A DNA stretch of 11,378 nt from Pseudomonadota bacterium. Lineage in GTDB: Bacteria; Pseudomonadota; Gammaproteobacteria; Burkholderiales; Burkholderiaceae_C. How positions within the stretch are numbered: position 1 is the first letter of the stretch; each line of letters begins with the position of its first letter. The position numbers and the translations under genes are program-made. Under the pieces are notes generated by a model. That model had not been told where the DNA came from. It searched no databases and saw only the letters and a program-made list of their open reading frames with translations. Below are positions 1 through 6,053 of this stretch, piece after piece. Where the stretch lies: the NCBI GenBank assembly GCA_023418355.1, contig JAEZZU010000167.1, forward strand, positions 1 to 11,378, written 5' to 3'.

Positions 1-390
1 GCCATCCGGAAACTCCTTGCCCTCGGTCACCAGTGCACCTGCACCCACCAAGCAGTTTTTGCCAATTTTGGCCCCGTTCAGCACAATCGCACCGATGCCG
101 ATCAGGCTCTCGTCCCCAATCGTGCACCCATGCAGCATGACCTGATGGCCCACGGTGACATGGCGGCCAATCGTCAGTGGCATGCCTTCGTCAGCATGCA
201 GCACGCTGGCATCCTGCACATTCGTGCCTTCGCCAATGGTAATGTGGGCGGTATCTCCACGCACCACGGTGCCAAACCACACGCTGGCATCCGCGCCCAG
301 CGCAACATCGCCCATCACCTGCGCGCTGTCTGCAATCCATGCGCTTTCGGCAATCTGTGGGGCCACGCCATCCAGTTCATACACCGCCAT
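1..390 (-). CDS. gamma-carbonic anhydrase family protein (left-handed beta-helix), 3' part cut off by window edge
   Basis: Reading the minus strand from the ATG at 390 gives 130 uninterrupted codons up to the window edge, so the C-terminus is missing (family members are usually about 170-190 residues). The product starts MAVYELDGVAPQIAESAW and shows the hexapeptide repeats of a left-handed parallel beta-helix, for example around residues 22-60 and 73-120. The three histidines that bind the metal in gamma-class carbonic anhydrases are present at H65, H82 and H87, along with R44 and D46 of the VVRGD segment. The start is supported by a GAGGAG ribosome binding site 7 bases upstream. Family relatives such as YrdA and PaaY form trimers in the cytoplasm, but carbonic anhydrase activity is not proven for many of them, so I name only the family. 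The gene is divergent from the DUF455 gene across 45 bp. Confidence 0.93.
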   Translation of the reverse strand, partial: MAVYELDGVAPQIAESAWIADSAQVMGDVALGADASVWFGTVVRGDTAHITIGEGTNVQDASVLHADEGMPLTIGRHVTVGHQVMLHGCTIGDESLIGIGAIVLNGAKIGKNCLVGAGALVTEGKEFPDG

Positions 391-422
391 CTTGTCTCCT
401 CTTTTTTGTGCCTACGGGAAAA

Positions 423-432
423 TACAATTGTA
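423..432. promoter_or_regulatory. palindromic TACAATTGTA, candidate shared -10 box for divergent genes
   Basis: The 45-bp gap between the two divergent starts contains the perfect 10-bp palindrome TACAATTGTA. Each strand therefore reads TACAAT, a five-of-six match to the sigma70 -10 consensus. On the plus strand the box ends 7 bases before the DUF455 ATG, which would put transcription initiation at or next to the start codon. On the minus strand initiation would fall near 420, leaving a leader of about 30 bases that contains GAGGAG. I see no good -35 hexamer on either side, and the palindrome could instead be a repressor site. Confidence 0.45.
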
Positions 433-435
433 GGT

Positions 436-1236
436 ATGGAGCTCCGACAACGCGCACTCGAGGTTTTGCGCCTCTGCGATGCTGCTGAAAAGGCAGCACA
501 GGTCATGCACATGCATGCACAGTCTCAGGAATGGGACATCGCCAAGCAATCCCCCACCCTTCCCCCTGATGCCCACTTACCGGGCCACCCCGCACGCCCC
601 GAGCTGCGCCACCACACCGCAGTGGCACGCCGCTCGCCCGCGACGCTGGAGGGGCGCATCATCCTGATGCATGCCATTGCGCACATCGAGTTCAATGCCA
701 TCAATCTGGCGCTCGACGCCATCTGGCGCTTTGATGACATGCCGCGCCAGTACTACCTGGACTGGCTGCGCGTGGCGGGCGAAGAAGGCAAGCACTTTCT
801 GCTCATCTGCGACTGGCTGCAGCAGCAAGGGCATGACTATGGCGACTTTCCCGCCCACCAGGGGCTGTGGACCATGTGCGAAAAGACGGCAGGCGACATC
901 ACCGCCCGCATGGCCCTGGTGCCACGTACCATGGAAGCACGCGGACTGGATGCCACGCCGCAGATCCAGGCCAAGCTGCGCCAGGTTGGCACACCCGATG
1001 CGCTGGCAGCCGTGGCCGTACTGGACGTGATCCTGAAAGAAGAGGTCGGCCACGTTGCCATTGGCAATCACTGGTATCGTTTCTTATGTGAGCGTCATGG
1101 TCTGGATCCCCAGCCCTACTACACTGCGCTGGCGCAGAAATACGAAGCGCCACGGCCACGCCCACCTTTTAATACAGAGGCCCGTCAAGCCGCTGGATTC
1201 ACGGACGAAGAAATCGCCTGGCTCGAACAGCATTGA
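436..1236 (+). CDS. DUF455 family ferritin-like protein
   Basis: This 266-residue protein matches the DUF455 family, a ferritin-like four-helix-bundle group of unknown biochemical role. A ferritin-type dimetal site can be traced: E85 in HIEFNAI, E117 and H120 in EEGKH, E167 in RTMEARG, and E203 and H206 in EEVGH. Other hallmarks are the LEGRIILMHAIAH segment and DWLRVAGEEGKHF. The reading frame stays open back to 130, but that part is antisense to the gamma-carbonic-anhydrase gene and unlike the family, so I chose the ATG at 436, where the typical N-terminus MELRQRALEVL begins. No ribosome binding site precedes it, and a TACAAT box ends 7 bases upstream, so the mRNA may be leaderless. It lies 26 bp before the first EAL-HDOD gene and is probably co-transcribed with it. 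A diiron oxidase or hydroxylase role is only an inference from the ligand pattern. Confidence 0.9.
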   Translation: MELRQRALEVLRLCDAAEKAAQVMHMHAQSQEWDIAKQSPTLPPDAHLPGHPARPELRHHTAVARRSPATLEGRIILMHAIAHIEFNAINLALDAIWRFDDMPRQYYLDWLRVAGEEGKHFLLICDWLQQQGHDYGDFPAHQGLWTMCEKTAGDITARMALVPRTMEARGLDATPQIQAKLRQVGTPDALAAVAVLDVILKEEVGHVAIGNHWYRFLCERHGLDPQPYYTALAQKYEAPRPRPPFNTEARQAAGFTDEEIAWLEQH

Positions 1237-1262
1237 CACCCCGATACCCCGACGTCCCCACC

Positions 1263-2528
1263 ATGCCCGCTACTGTCCCCACCTCGTCTCCTGCTGCACC
1301 GGTCGCTGCGGCCTCCAAAGGCACGTCCATGATCGCGCGTCAGGCCATTGTGAATGCCGAAAAAGCGGTCATTGGCTACGAGCTGTTCAATCGTTCCCGT
1401 GCGCCCTCTGAACACACCGCAGCCACCGATGTGCTGCTGCTGTTCACGGCCCTGTCGCACGCGGGGCGTGAAGACCTGGTGGGCACCAAGCTGCTGTTCG
1501 TCAACAGCACGCACGAAAGCCTGGCAGGTGGCCACCTGGAATTGCTCAGCCCCGAAAAAGTGGTGCTGGAAGTGGAGCCTCTGGGCCACGTGGCAGCATC
1601 GGAAGCCGTGGCACGCCTGCCCATTTTGCGTTCGCTGCGCGAGCGCGGCTTCAAGCTCTCGTTCAACCACACGGTGCTGGAGTCTGCCTACTCCACCTGG
1701 CTGCCGCTGGCTGACTACATCAAGCTGGACCTGAACCTGCTGCGCCCCGAACAGCTGGCCGTGCTCACCAGCTATGCCATCCGCCACAGCAAGGCGCAGC
1801 TGGTAGCCACCAAGATTGAAACGGAAGAGCAGTTCAATCTGGCACGCAGCCTGGGGGCGACCATGTTCCAGGGATACTGGTTCTCGCGCCCGGCCGTCGT
1901 CGAAGCCAAGCTGCTGGCACCCAACCAGCTCAGCATCATTCAGCTGATCAACCAGCTGCGCCAGCAGGCCAGCACCCAGGATATTGAAGACACCCTCAAG
2001 AAAGATGCAGGGCTGGCCTTCAACCTGATGCGCCTGATCAATTCCGCAGGCTTTGGCGGCTCCCGCCCCATTACGTCCGTGCGCCAGGCCATCATGATCA
2101 TGGGGCTGAAAAAGCTATTCCGCTGGGCTGCCCTGCTGTTGACGGCCTCACAGTTCGGCACATCGAGCCCCACCGTTGGTCACACTGCAGTCATCCGCGC
2201 GCGCCTCATGGAACTGCTGGCACTGGAATTCATGAGCGAAGACGATGCCGAGCAGGCGTTCCTGGTCGGCGTTTTCTCCATGCTCGATGCCATGCTCCAC
2301 ATGCCTTTGCCTGATGCCCTGCAGCTCATCCGTCTGCCAGATACGGTGCGCGATGCACTGCTGCACCGCCAGGGCATGTTTGGCGAGCTGCTGCGCCTGG
2401 CCGAGGCCTGCGAGAGCGGCGATGACGTGGAGTTTGACCATGCTGCCTCTAGCCTCAACCTCACCAGCCAGCAGATCAACTGGGCCCACTTGCAGGCTCT
2501 GGTGTGGTGCGACCAGATCACACAGTAA
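1263..2528 (+). CDS. EAL-HDOD domain signalling protein, first of a tandem pair
   Basis: The 421-residue product has a Pro/Ala/Ser-rich tail (about 1-22), a degenerate EAL domain (about 23-210) and an HDOD domain (about 220-410). Conserved EAL positions remain as E40 in GYELF, N81, E103 in VLEVE, the KLD at 154-156 and Q203 in FQGYWFSRP. The metal-binding DDFG pair is replaced by S133-F134, and the AEGVE-type motif reads ATKIE (T183 in place of E). Hydrolysis of c-di-GMP is therefore unlikely; proteins of this architecture are generally regulators of unknown ligand. The HDOD core includes NLMRLINSAGFG and LKKLFRWAALLLT. The start is uncertain: the ATG at 1263 has no ribosome binding site, a TTG at 1233 overlaps the DUF455 stop as TTGA, and an ATG at 1329, directly before the EAL domain, has AAAGG 7 bases upstream. 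It is paralogous to the next gene. Confidence 0.9.
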   Translation: MPATVPTSSPAAPVAAASKGTSMIARQAIVNAEKAVIGYELFNRSRAPSEHTAATDVLLLFTALSHAGREDLVGTKLLFVNSTHESLAGGHLELLSPEKVVLEVEPLGHVAASEAVARLPILRSLRERGFKLSFNHTVLESAYSTWLPLADYIKLDLNLLRPEQLAVLTSYAIRHSKAQLVATKIETEEQFNLARSLGATMFQGYWFSRPAVVEAKLLAPNQLSIIQLINQLRQQASTQDIEDTLKKDAGLAFNLMRLINSAGFGGSRPITSVRQAIMIMGLKKLFRWAALLLTASQFGTSSPTVGHTAVIRARLMELLALEFMSEDDAEQAFLVGVFSMLDAMLHMPLPDALQLIRLPDTVRDALLHRQGMFGELLRLAEACESGDDVEFDHAASSLNLTSQQINWAHLQALVWCDQITQ

Positions 2529-2563
2529 GCACAGAAGCTCCACCCCATGCAAGCAGCGCACAT

Positions 2564-2593
2564 TTGCTTACACAAGGCACATGGAGCTACATT
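2564..2593 (+). promoter_or_regulatory. candidate promoter between the two EAL-HDOD genes
   Basis: The 99-bp gap between the paralogues contains TTGCTT at 2564-2569 and TACATT at 2588-2593, separated by 18 bp, a reasonable sigma70-type pair that would start transcription about 28 bases before the second gene. The same stretch holds a direct repeat of ACATTTGCT at 2560-2568 and 2589-2597, start to start 29 bp apart, overlapping both hexamers. No terminator is visible after the first gene, so read-through is also possible and this promoter may be secondary. Confidence 0.4.
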
Positions 2594-2627
2594 TGCTGGT
2601 TAAGTTGCTTTTTTCGCGATAACTTCC

Positions 2628-3911
2628 ATGAACGCTGTGACCATGTCCTCTGCTTCCGCTGCTGCTCTGCCCGAAGGTATTACCGATGATTCGGTGGCCA
2701 TGATCGGGCGTCAGGCCATTCTGAACGAGCGTCGCGAGGTCTTTGGCTACGAGCTGTTTGACCGCACCACAGCAGCTGAAGCCCACACCGCTGCCAGCGA
2801 TGCCGCCATGCTGTTCAACGCCCTGTCCTATACGGGCACGGAGATGCTGGTGGGCCGCAAGCTGGTGTTCATCAACTGCACCCACGAAAGTCTGGCCGGC
2901 GGTCACCTGGAGCTGGTGCACCCCGACAAGGTGGTGCTGGAGGTCCCCACGCTCAAGGAGGGTGCCAGCGCACAGGAAATCGCTGCCGTCATTCCAGTGC
3001 TGGAAAACCTGCGCCAGCGCGGCTTTCGCCTGGCCTTCAATGAGCGCATGCTGCGCAGCAGCTATGCCAGCTGGCTGCCCCTGGCCAGCTTCATCAAGCT
3101 GGACATGCTGCAGTTCCCGCTGGAAAACGCAGCAGCACTGGTGCGCTTTATCCGCACCCACACCAGCGCACAGATCGTGGCTGAAAAAGTGGAAACACAG
3201 CAGCAGTACGAGCACATGCTGGCACTGGGTGTGCCCCTGTTCCAGGGCTTCTGGTTTGCCAAGCCAGATGTGGTGCAAGCCAAGACCATGCGCCCCTCGC
3301 AGGCCATCATCCTGCAGCTGCTGAACCTGATCCGCCATCAGAGCAGCTCGGCTGACATTGAAGATCTGCTCAAGAAAGACCCCACCCTGTCTTTCAATCT
3401 GCTGCGCTTCATCAATTCGTCCGGCTTTGGCCTGTCGTGCGAGATCACGTCGTTCCGCCACGCGGTGATGATTCTGGGCATGAAAAAGCTGTTCCGCTGG
3501 GCGGCGCTGCTGCTGACCACCTCGCGCAACGGCGGCAACACACCGGCCGCGGGTCATATTGCCGTGGTGCGTGGCCGCCTGATGGAGCTGCTGGCCACCG
3601 ACATGCTGTCGGCCGAAGAAGCCGACAACGCCTTTGTGGTGGGCGTGTTCTCCATGCTGGACACCATGCTGGGCATGCCCATGGAGCAGGCGCTCAGCGC
3701 TGTGGCACTGCCCCAGCCCGTGGTCGATGCCCTGCTGCATCGCACCGGGGTCTATGCGCCCTTCCTGGAGCTGGCACTGGCCTGCGAAAGCGGCAATGAC
3801 GAGGCTTTTGCCAAGCATGTGGAGAGCCTGCATCTGTCCAACCATCAGGTCAACTGGGCACACCTGCAGGCCCTGGCATGGGCAGATACGCTGACCGAGA
3901 TGGACATTTGA
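2628..3911 (+). CDS. EAL-HDOD domain signalling protein, second of a tandem pair
   Basis: This 427-residue protein has the same layout as its upstream neighbour: a short Ala/Ser-rich tail (1-24), a degenerate EAL domain (about 25-212) and an HDOD domain (about 222-415). About half the residues match by eye, with long shared blocks such as THESLAGGHLEL, KKLFRWAALLLT and NWAHLQAL. Retained EAL positions are E42 in GYELF, N83, E105 in VLEV, KLD at 157-159, AEKVE at 185-189 and Q206. The DDFG acidic pair is A136-F137, so loss of phosphodiesterase activity is expected. Unlike the first copy, the glutamate in AEKVE is kept. The ATG at 2628 has no clear ribosome binding site; a second ATG at 2643 is equally possible. 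The gene ends 27 bp before a strong hairpin terminator shared with the convergent Bug gene. Confidence 0.92.
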   Translation: MNAVTMSSASAAALPEGITDDSVAMIGRQAILNERREVFGYELFDRTTAAEAHTAASDAAMLFNALSYTGTEMLVGRKLVFINCTHESLAGGHLELVHPDKVVLEVPTLKEGASAQEIAAVIPVLENLRQRGFRLAFNERMLRSSYASWLPLASFIKLDMLQFPLENAAALVRFIRTHTSAQIVAEKVETQQQYEHMLALGVPLFQGFWFAKPDVVQAKTMRPSQAIILQLLNLIRHQSSSADIEDLLKKDPTLSFNLLRFINSSGFGLSCEITSFRHAVMILGMKKLFRWAALLLTTSRNGGNTPAAGHIAVVRGRLMELLATDMLSAEEADNAFVVGVFSMLDTMLGMPMEQALSAVALPQPVVDALLHRTGVYAPFLELALACESGNDEAFAKHVESLHLSNHQVNWAHLQALAWADTLTEMDI

Positions 3912-3938
3912 GCCTGCCACCGCTTTCGCTGCACATAT

Positions 3939-3968
3939 AAAAAAAGCGCCACCTTCGGGTGGCGCTTT
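3939..3968 (-). terminator. strong intrinsic terminator between convergent genes
   Basis: A perfect 11-bp inverted repeat, AAAGCGCCACC at 3943-3953 and GGTGGCGCTTT at 3958-3968, flanks a four-base TTCG loop. On the minus strand the stem is followed by a run of seven T (complement of 3939-3945), so it is best placed as the terminator of the Bug gene ending at 3992. On the plus strand the stem itself ends in TTT but has no longer T tract. The very stable UUCG loop could still stop read-through from the EAL-HDOD gene, giving two-way action. Confidence 0.85.
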
Positions 3969-3991
3969 GCATGGCAGGGTCACCTGCTGGA

Positions 3992-4972
3992 TTAGTTGGC
4001 CTGCAGATTGGCGGCCTTCACGATGCGTGCGTTATTGGCCGACTCCTGGGCAATCTGCTTGGCAAAGGACTGCGCATCACCACCTGTGGGCACATTGTCC
4101 GAAGCCTTGAGCTTGGCCTGGATGTCAGGCTCTGCCAGCGCCTTGTTCAGCTCCTTGTTCAGGCGCTGCACGATGTCCTGCGGCGTCTTGCCCGGCGCAA
4201 AAATACCGAACAGCGAAGTCGTATTGGCGGCAGGGAAGCCCAGCTCAGCCAGTGTAGGCACCTTGGGCATGCTTTCCAGACGCTGAGGCGCGCCCACAGC
4301 CAGCGGATGCAGCTTGCCCGCCTTGATGTGCTGCATCACGGTAGGACCGGCATTGGTAGACAGCACTTCGTACTGCGCACCCAGCGCGTCGTTCAGCTGC
4401 TGTCCGCCCCCCTTGTAGGGGATGTGGGTGATGTCGACCTTGCCTTCGTGCTTGATCTGCTCCAGCACGATATGGCCCAGCGATGCCAGACCTGCAGTTG
4501 CCCAGCGGATCACGCCAGGGTTGGCCTTGGACTCAGCCAGCAGCTCCTTGAAGCTGGCTGAGCGGTTGGCCGTTGTTCCCAGAATCAGCACGGGCGAATA
4601 CATCACGCTCACCACGGGGGTGATGTCCTTGGCGGGGTCAAACGGTGTGCCATTCAGATGCGGCGTCAAGGCCAGAGGGCTGATGGCCGAAAAGCCAATG
4701 GTGTAACCATCAGGCGCTGCCTTGGCCACCGCGTCCATGCCAATCACGCCACCTGCACCTGCCTTGTTTTCCACCACAACCGGCGTGTTCAGCTGCGTGC
4801 TCAGCTTCTCTCCCAGCGCGCGAGCAACCACGTCGCTCACACCACCACCGGGATAGGCCACAATGACGTGAATGGGCTTGTTCGGCCACTGTGCAGCGTC
4901 TGCCCAAGAAACAGCAGGCATTACCGCTGCACACAGTGCGGCGGTGAGCACACCTCGGCGCAAGGCGTTCAT
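3992..4972 (-). CDS. Bug/TctC-family periplasmic solute-binding protein (first copy)
   Basis: The 326-residue product belongs to the Bug (TctC-like) extracytoplasmic binding protein family, typically about 320 residues, which delivers carboxylates and related small molecules to tripartite tricarboxylate transporters or acts in sensing. Residues 1-24 form a signal peptide (basic MNALRR, hydrophobic core, cleavage near SWADA). The family start of the mature domain is clear: WPNKPIHVIVAYPGGGVSD at about 29-47, followed by VVVENKAGAGGVIG and APDGYTIG. The ATG at 4972 is preferred over an upstream in-frame start at 5011 because GGAG lies 8 bases upstream and the signal peptide then begins properly. 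The ligand cannot be read from the sequence. No TctA or TctB membrane subunits are nearby, so it is an orphan binding protein. It is the last gene of a minus-strand series and precedes a strong terminator. Confidence 0.93.
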   Translation of the reverse strand: MNALRRGVLTAALCAAVMPAVSWADAAQWPNKPIHVIVAYPGGGVSDVVARALGEKLSTQLNTPVVVENKAGAGGVIGMDAVAKAAPDGYTIGFSAISPLALTPHLNGTPFDPAKDITPVVSVMYSPVLILGTTANRSASFKELLAESKANPGVIRWATAGLASLGHIVLEQIKHEGKVDITHIPYKGGGQQLNDALGAQYEVLSTNAGPTVMQHIKAGKLHPLAVGAPQRLESMPKVPTLAELGFPAANTTSLFGIFAPGKTPQDIVQRLNKELNKALAEPDIQAKLKASDNVPTGGDAQSFAKQIAQESANNARIVKAANLQAN

Positions 4973-4988
4973 GATCGTTACTCCGGAT

Positions 4989-5021
4989 TGACAAATAAAT
5001 GCAATTGTCATCCAAAATCAA
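4989..5021 (-). promoter_or_regulatory. candidate promoter with overlapping dyad upstream of the first Bug gene
   Basis: On the minus strand TTGATT (5021-5016) and TTTATT (4999-4994) are separated by 16 bp and would start transcription near 4987, giving a very short leader that just includes the GGAG ribosome binding site. An inverted repeat TGACAA-N10-TTGTCA (4989-4994 and 5005-5010) covers the -10 box and most of the spacer, as expected for a repressor or LysR-type site. No regulator gene is adjacent. The promoter hexamers are only moderate matches. Confidence 0.4.
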
Positions 5022-5049
5022 AATCACTAAACCGACATCAGCTTTTCTT

Positions 5050-5064
5050 ATGTGCAATGCACAT
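5050..5064. repeat. short palindrome ATGTGCA-A-TGCACAT at the xerD stop
   Basis: Perfect 7-base arms around a single central A lie immediately after the xerD coding end, touching the last base of its stop codon, and about 80 bp upstream of the Bug gene start. The arms are too short and T-poor for a good intrinsic terminator, so a protein-binding site upstream of the Bug promoter is a possibility. Chance occurrence cannot be excluded. Confidence 0.35.
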
Positions 5065-5978
5065 CATCCCCGCGGATGATGCTTGGCATGCAGCTGCTGC
5101 AGCCGCTCCCGGGCCACATGGGTATAGATGGTGGTCGTAGAAATGTCCGCATGCCCGAGCAGCATCTGCACCACGCGCAGGTCTGCGCCATGGTTGAGCA
5201 GGTGCGTGGCAAAAGCGTGGCGCAGCGTGTGGGGTGACAGCGGCGCCGTAATGCCTGCCAGCGCTGCGTATTTCTTCACCAGTATCCAGAACATCACCCG
5301 CGTCATGCCGCTGCCACGCTGGGTAACGAACAGATCGTGGCTGACCTGCCCCCCCAGAATCACGGCGCGCGCCTCCTGCACATAGCGCTGCAACCAGCGC
5401 TGCGCTTCTTCACCAAATGGCACCAGGCGTTCCTTGCGTCCCTTGCCCTCGGTGCGCAGTACGCCAGCCTGCATGTCCACCTGATGCACCTGCAGCCCCA
5501 CCAGCTCGCTCACGCGCAGGCCGCTGGCATACATCAGCTCCAGCATGGCCCGGTCACGCAAACCCAGCGGGGTACCGTCATCGGGCGCCTGCAGCAAATC
5601 TTCCACCTGCTGCTGCGTCAGCGTATGGGGCACGCGCAAAGGCCGCTTGGCAGCCAGCAGACGCACGGTGGGGTCGGCCTGCACACGCTGCTCGCGCAGC
5701 GCCCAGTGGTAGAAGCGCCGCAGCACGCTCAGGCTGCGGTTGCTGGACACGGCCTTGACGCCCAGTGCATGCCGCGCCTGCAGAAAATCCTGCAAGTCAT
5801 GCTCCTGCACCTGCAGCAGCGAACAGGCACTTTCCGACTGCGCCAGATGCTGGGCACAGGCCGTCATGTCCCGGCGGTAGGCCTGCAAGGTGTTGGACGA
5901 CAGCCCATCCTCCAGAAACAAGGCCTCGATAAAGTCATCAATCGCCAGCACACTGGCCTGCAACGCAGCATCACTCAT
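5064..5978 (-). CDS. xerD: site-specific tyrosine recombinase XerD
   Basis: The 304-residue protein has the length and domain order of Xer recombinases: an N-terminal SAM-like DNA-binding domain (about 8-95) and a C-terminal catalytic domain (about 115-295). All catalytic residues are visible: R155 in SGLRVSEL, K179 in EGKGRKER, H250 and R253 in SPHTLRHAF, H276 in LLGHADIS, and the nucleophile Y285 in TTTIYTHV. XerD works with XerC in the cytoplasm at the dif site to resolve chromosome dimers, with FtsK activating XerD. The HTLRHAFATHLLNHGADLRVVQ segment favours XerD over XerC or phage integrases, though the two are close. The ATG at 5978 gives the usual MSDAALQ-type N-terminus; a GTG at 6011 would add 11 atypical residues. 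No clear ribosome binding site is seen. It sits between two Bug genes, with no dif-like site or mobile element in view. Confidence 0.92.
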   Translation of the reverse strand: MSDAALQASVLAIDDFIEALFLEDGLSSNTLQAYRRDMTACAQHLAQSESACSLLQVQEHDLQDFLQARHALGVKAVSSNRSLSVLRRFYHWALREQRVQADPTVRLLAAKRPLRVPHTLTQQQVEDLLQAPDDGTPLGLRDRAMLELMYASGLRVSELVGLQVHQVDMQAGVLRTEGKGRKERLVPFGEEAQRWLQRYVQEARAVILGGQVSHDLFVTQRGSGMTRVMFWILVKKYAALAGITAPLSPHTLRHAFATHLLNHGADLRVVQMLLGHADISTTTIYTHVARERLQQLHAKHHPRG

Positions 5979-5995
5979 GCCGTGATTGTGAACAC

Positions 5996-6027
5996 AAAAA
6001 AGGCGCTGCACCTTCTGATGCCGCGCC
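5996..6027 (-). terminator. possible intrinsic terminator after the second Bug gene
   Basis: On the minus strand GGCGC (6027-6023) can pair with GCGCC (6006-6002) across a 16-base loop, followed by six T (6001-5996). Two G-U pairs could lengthen the stem. It lies 27 bases after the second Bug gene and just before xerD, so it would separate their transcription. The stem is short and the loop long, so efficiency is doubtful. Confidence 0.4.
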
Positions 6028-6053
6028 CCGGTTACACCGCCGTGACAGGTCGC

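Noticed and set aside
130..435. N-terminal extension of the DUF455 frame to an ATG at 130
   Set aside because: This part is antisense to the gamma-carbonic-anhydrase gene, and the family N-terminus begins at 436.
2568..3983. Long open frame on the minus strand (471 codons) across the whole second EAL-HDOD gene
   Set aside because: It is antisense to a gene with clear EAL and HDOD motifs, and its product is rich in His, Gln and Gly as expected for the reverse frame of GC-rich coding DNA. It matches no family I recognise.
5979..5997. TTGTG-AA-CACAA dyad and a CACAAT box just upstream of the xerD start
   Set aside because: The dyad is only 12 bp, the -10 match is weak with no -35, and it overlaps the possible terminator T tract, so it is not supported as a promoter or operator.
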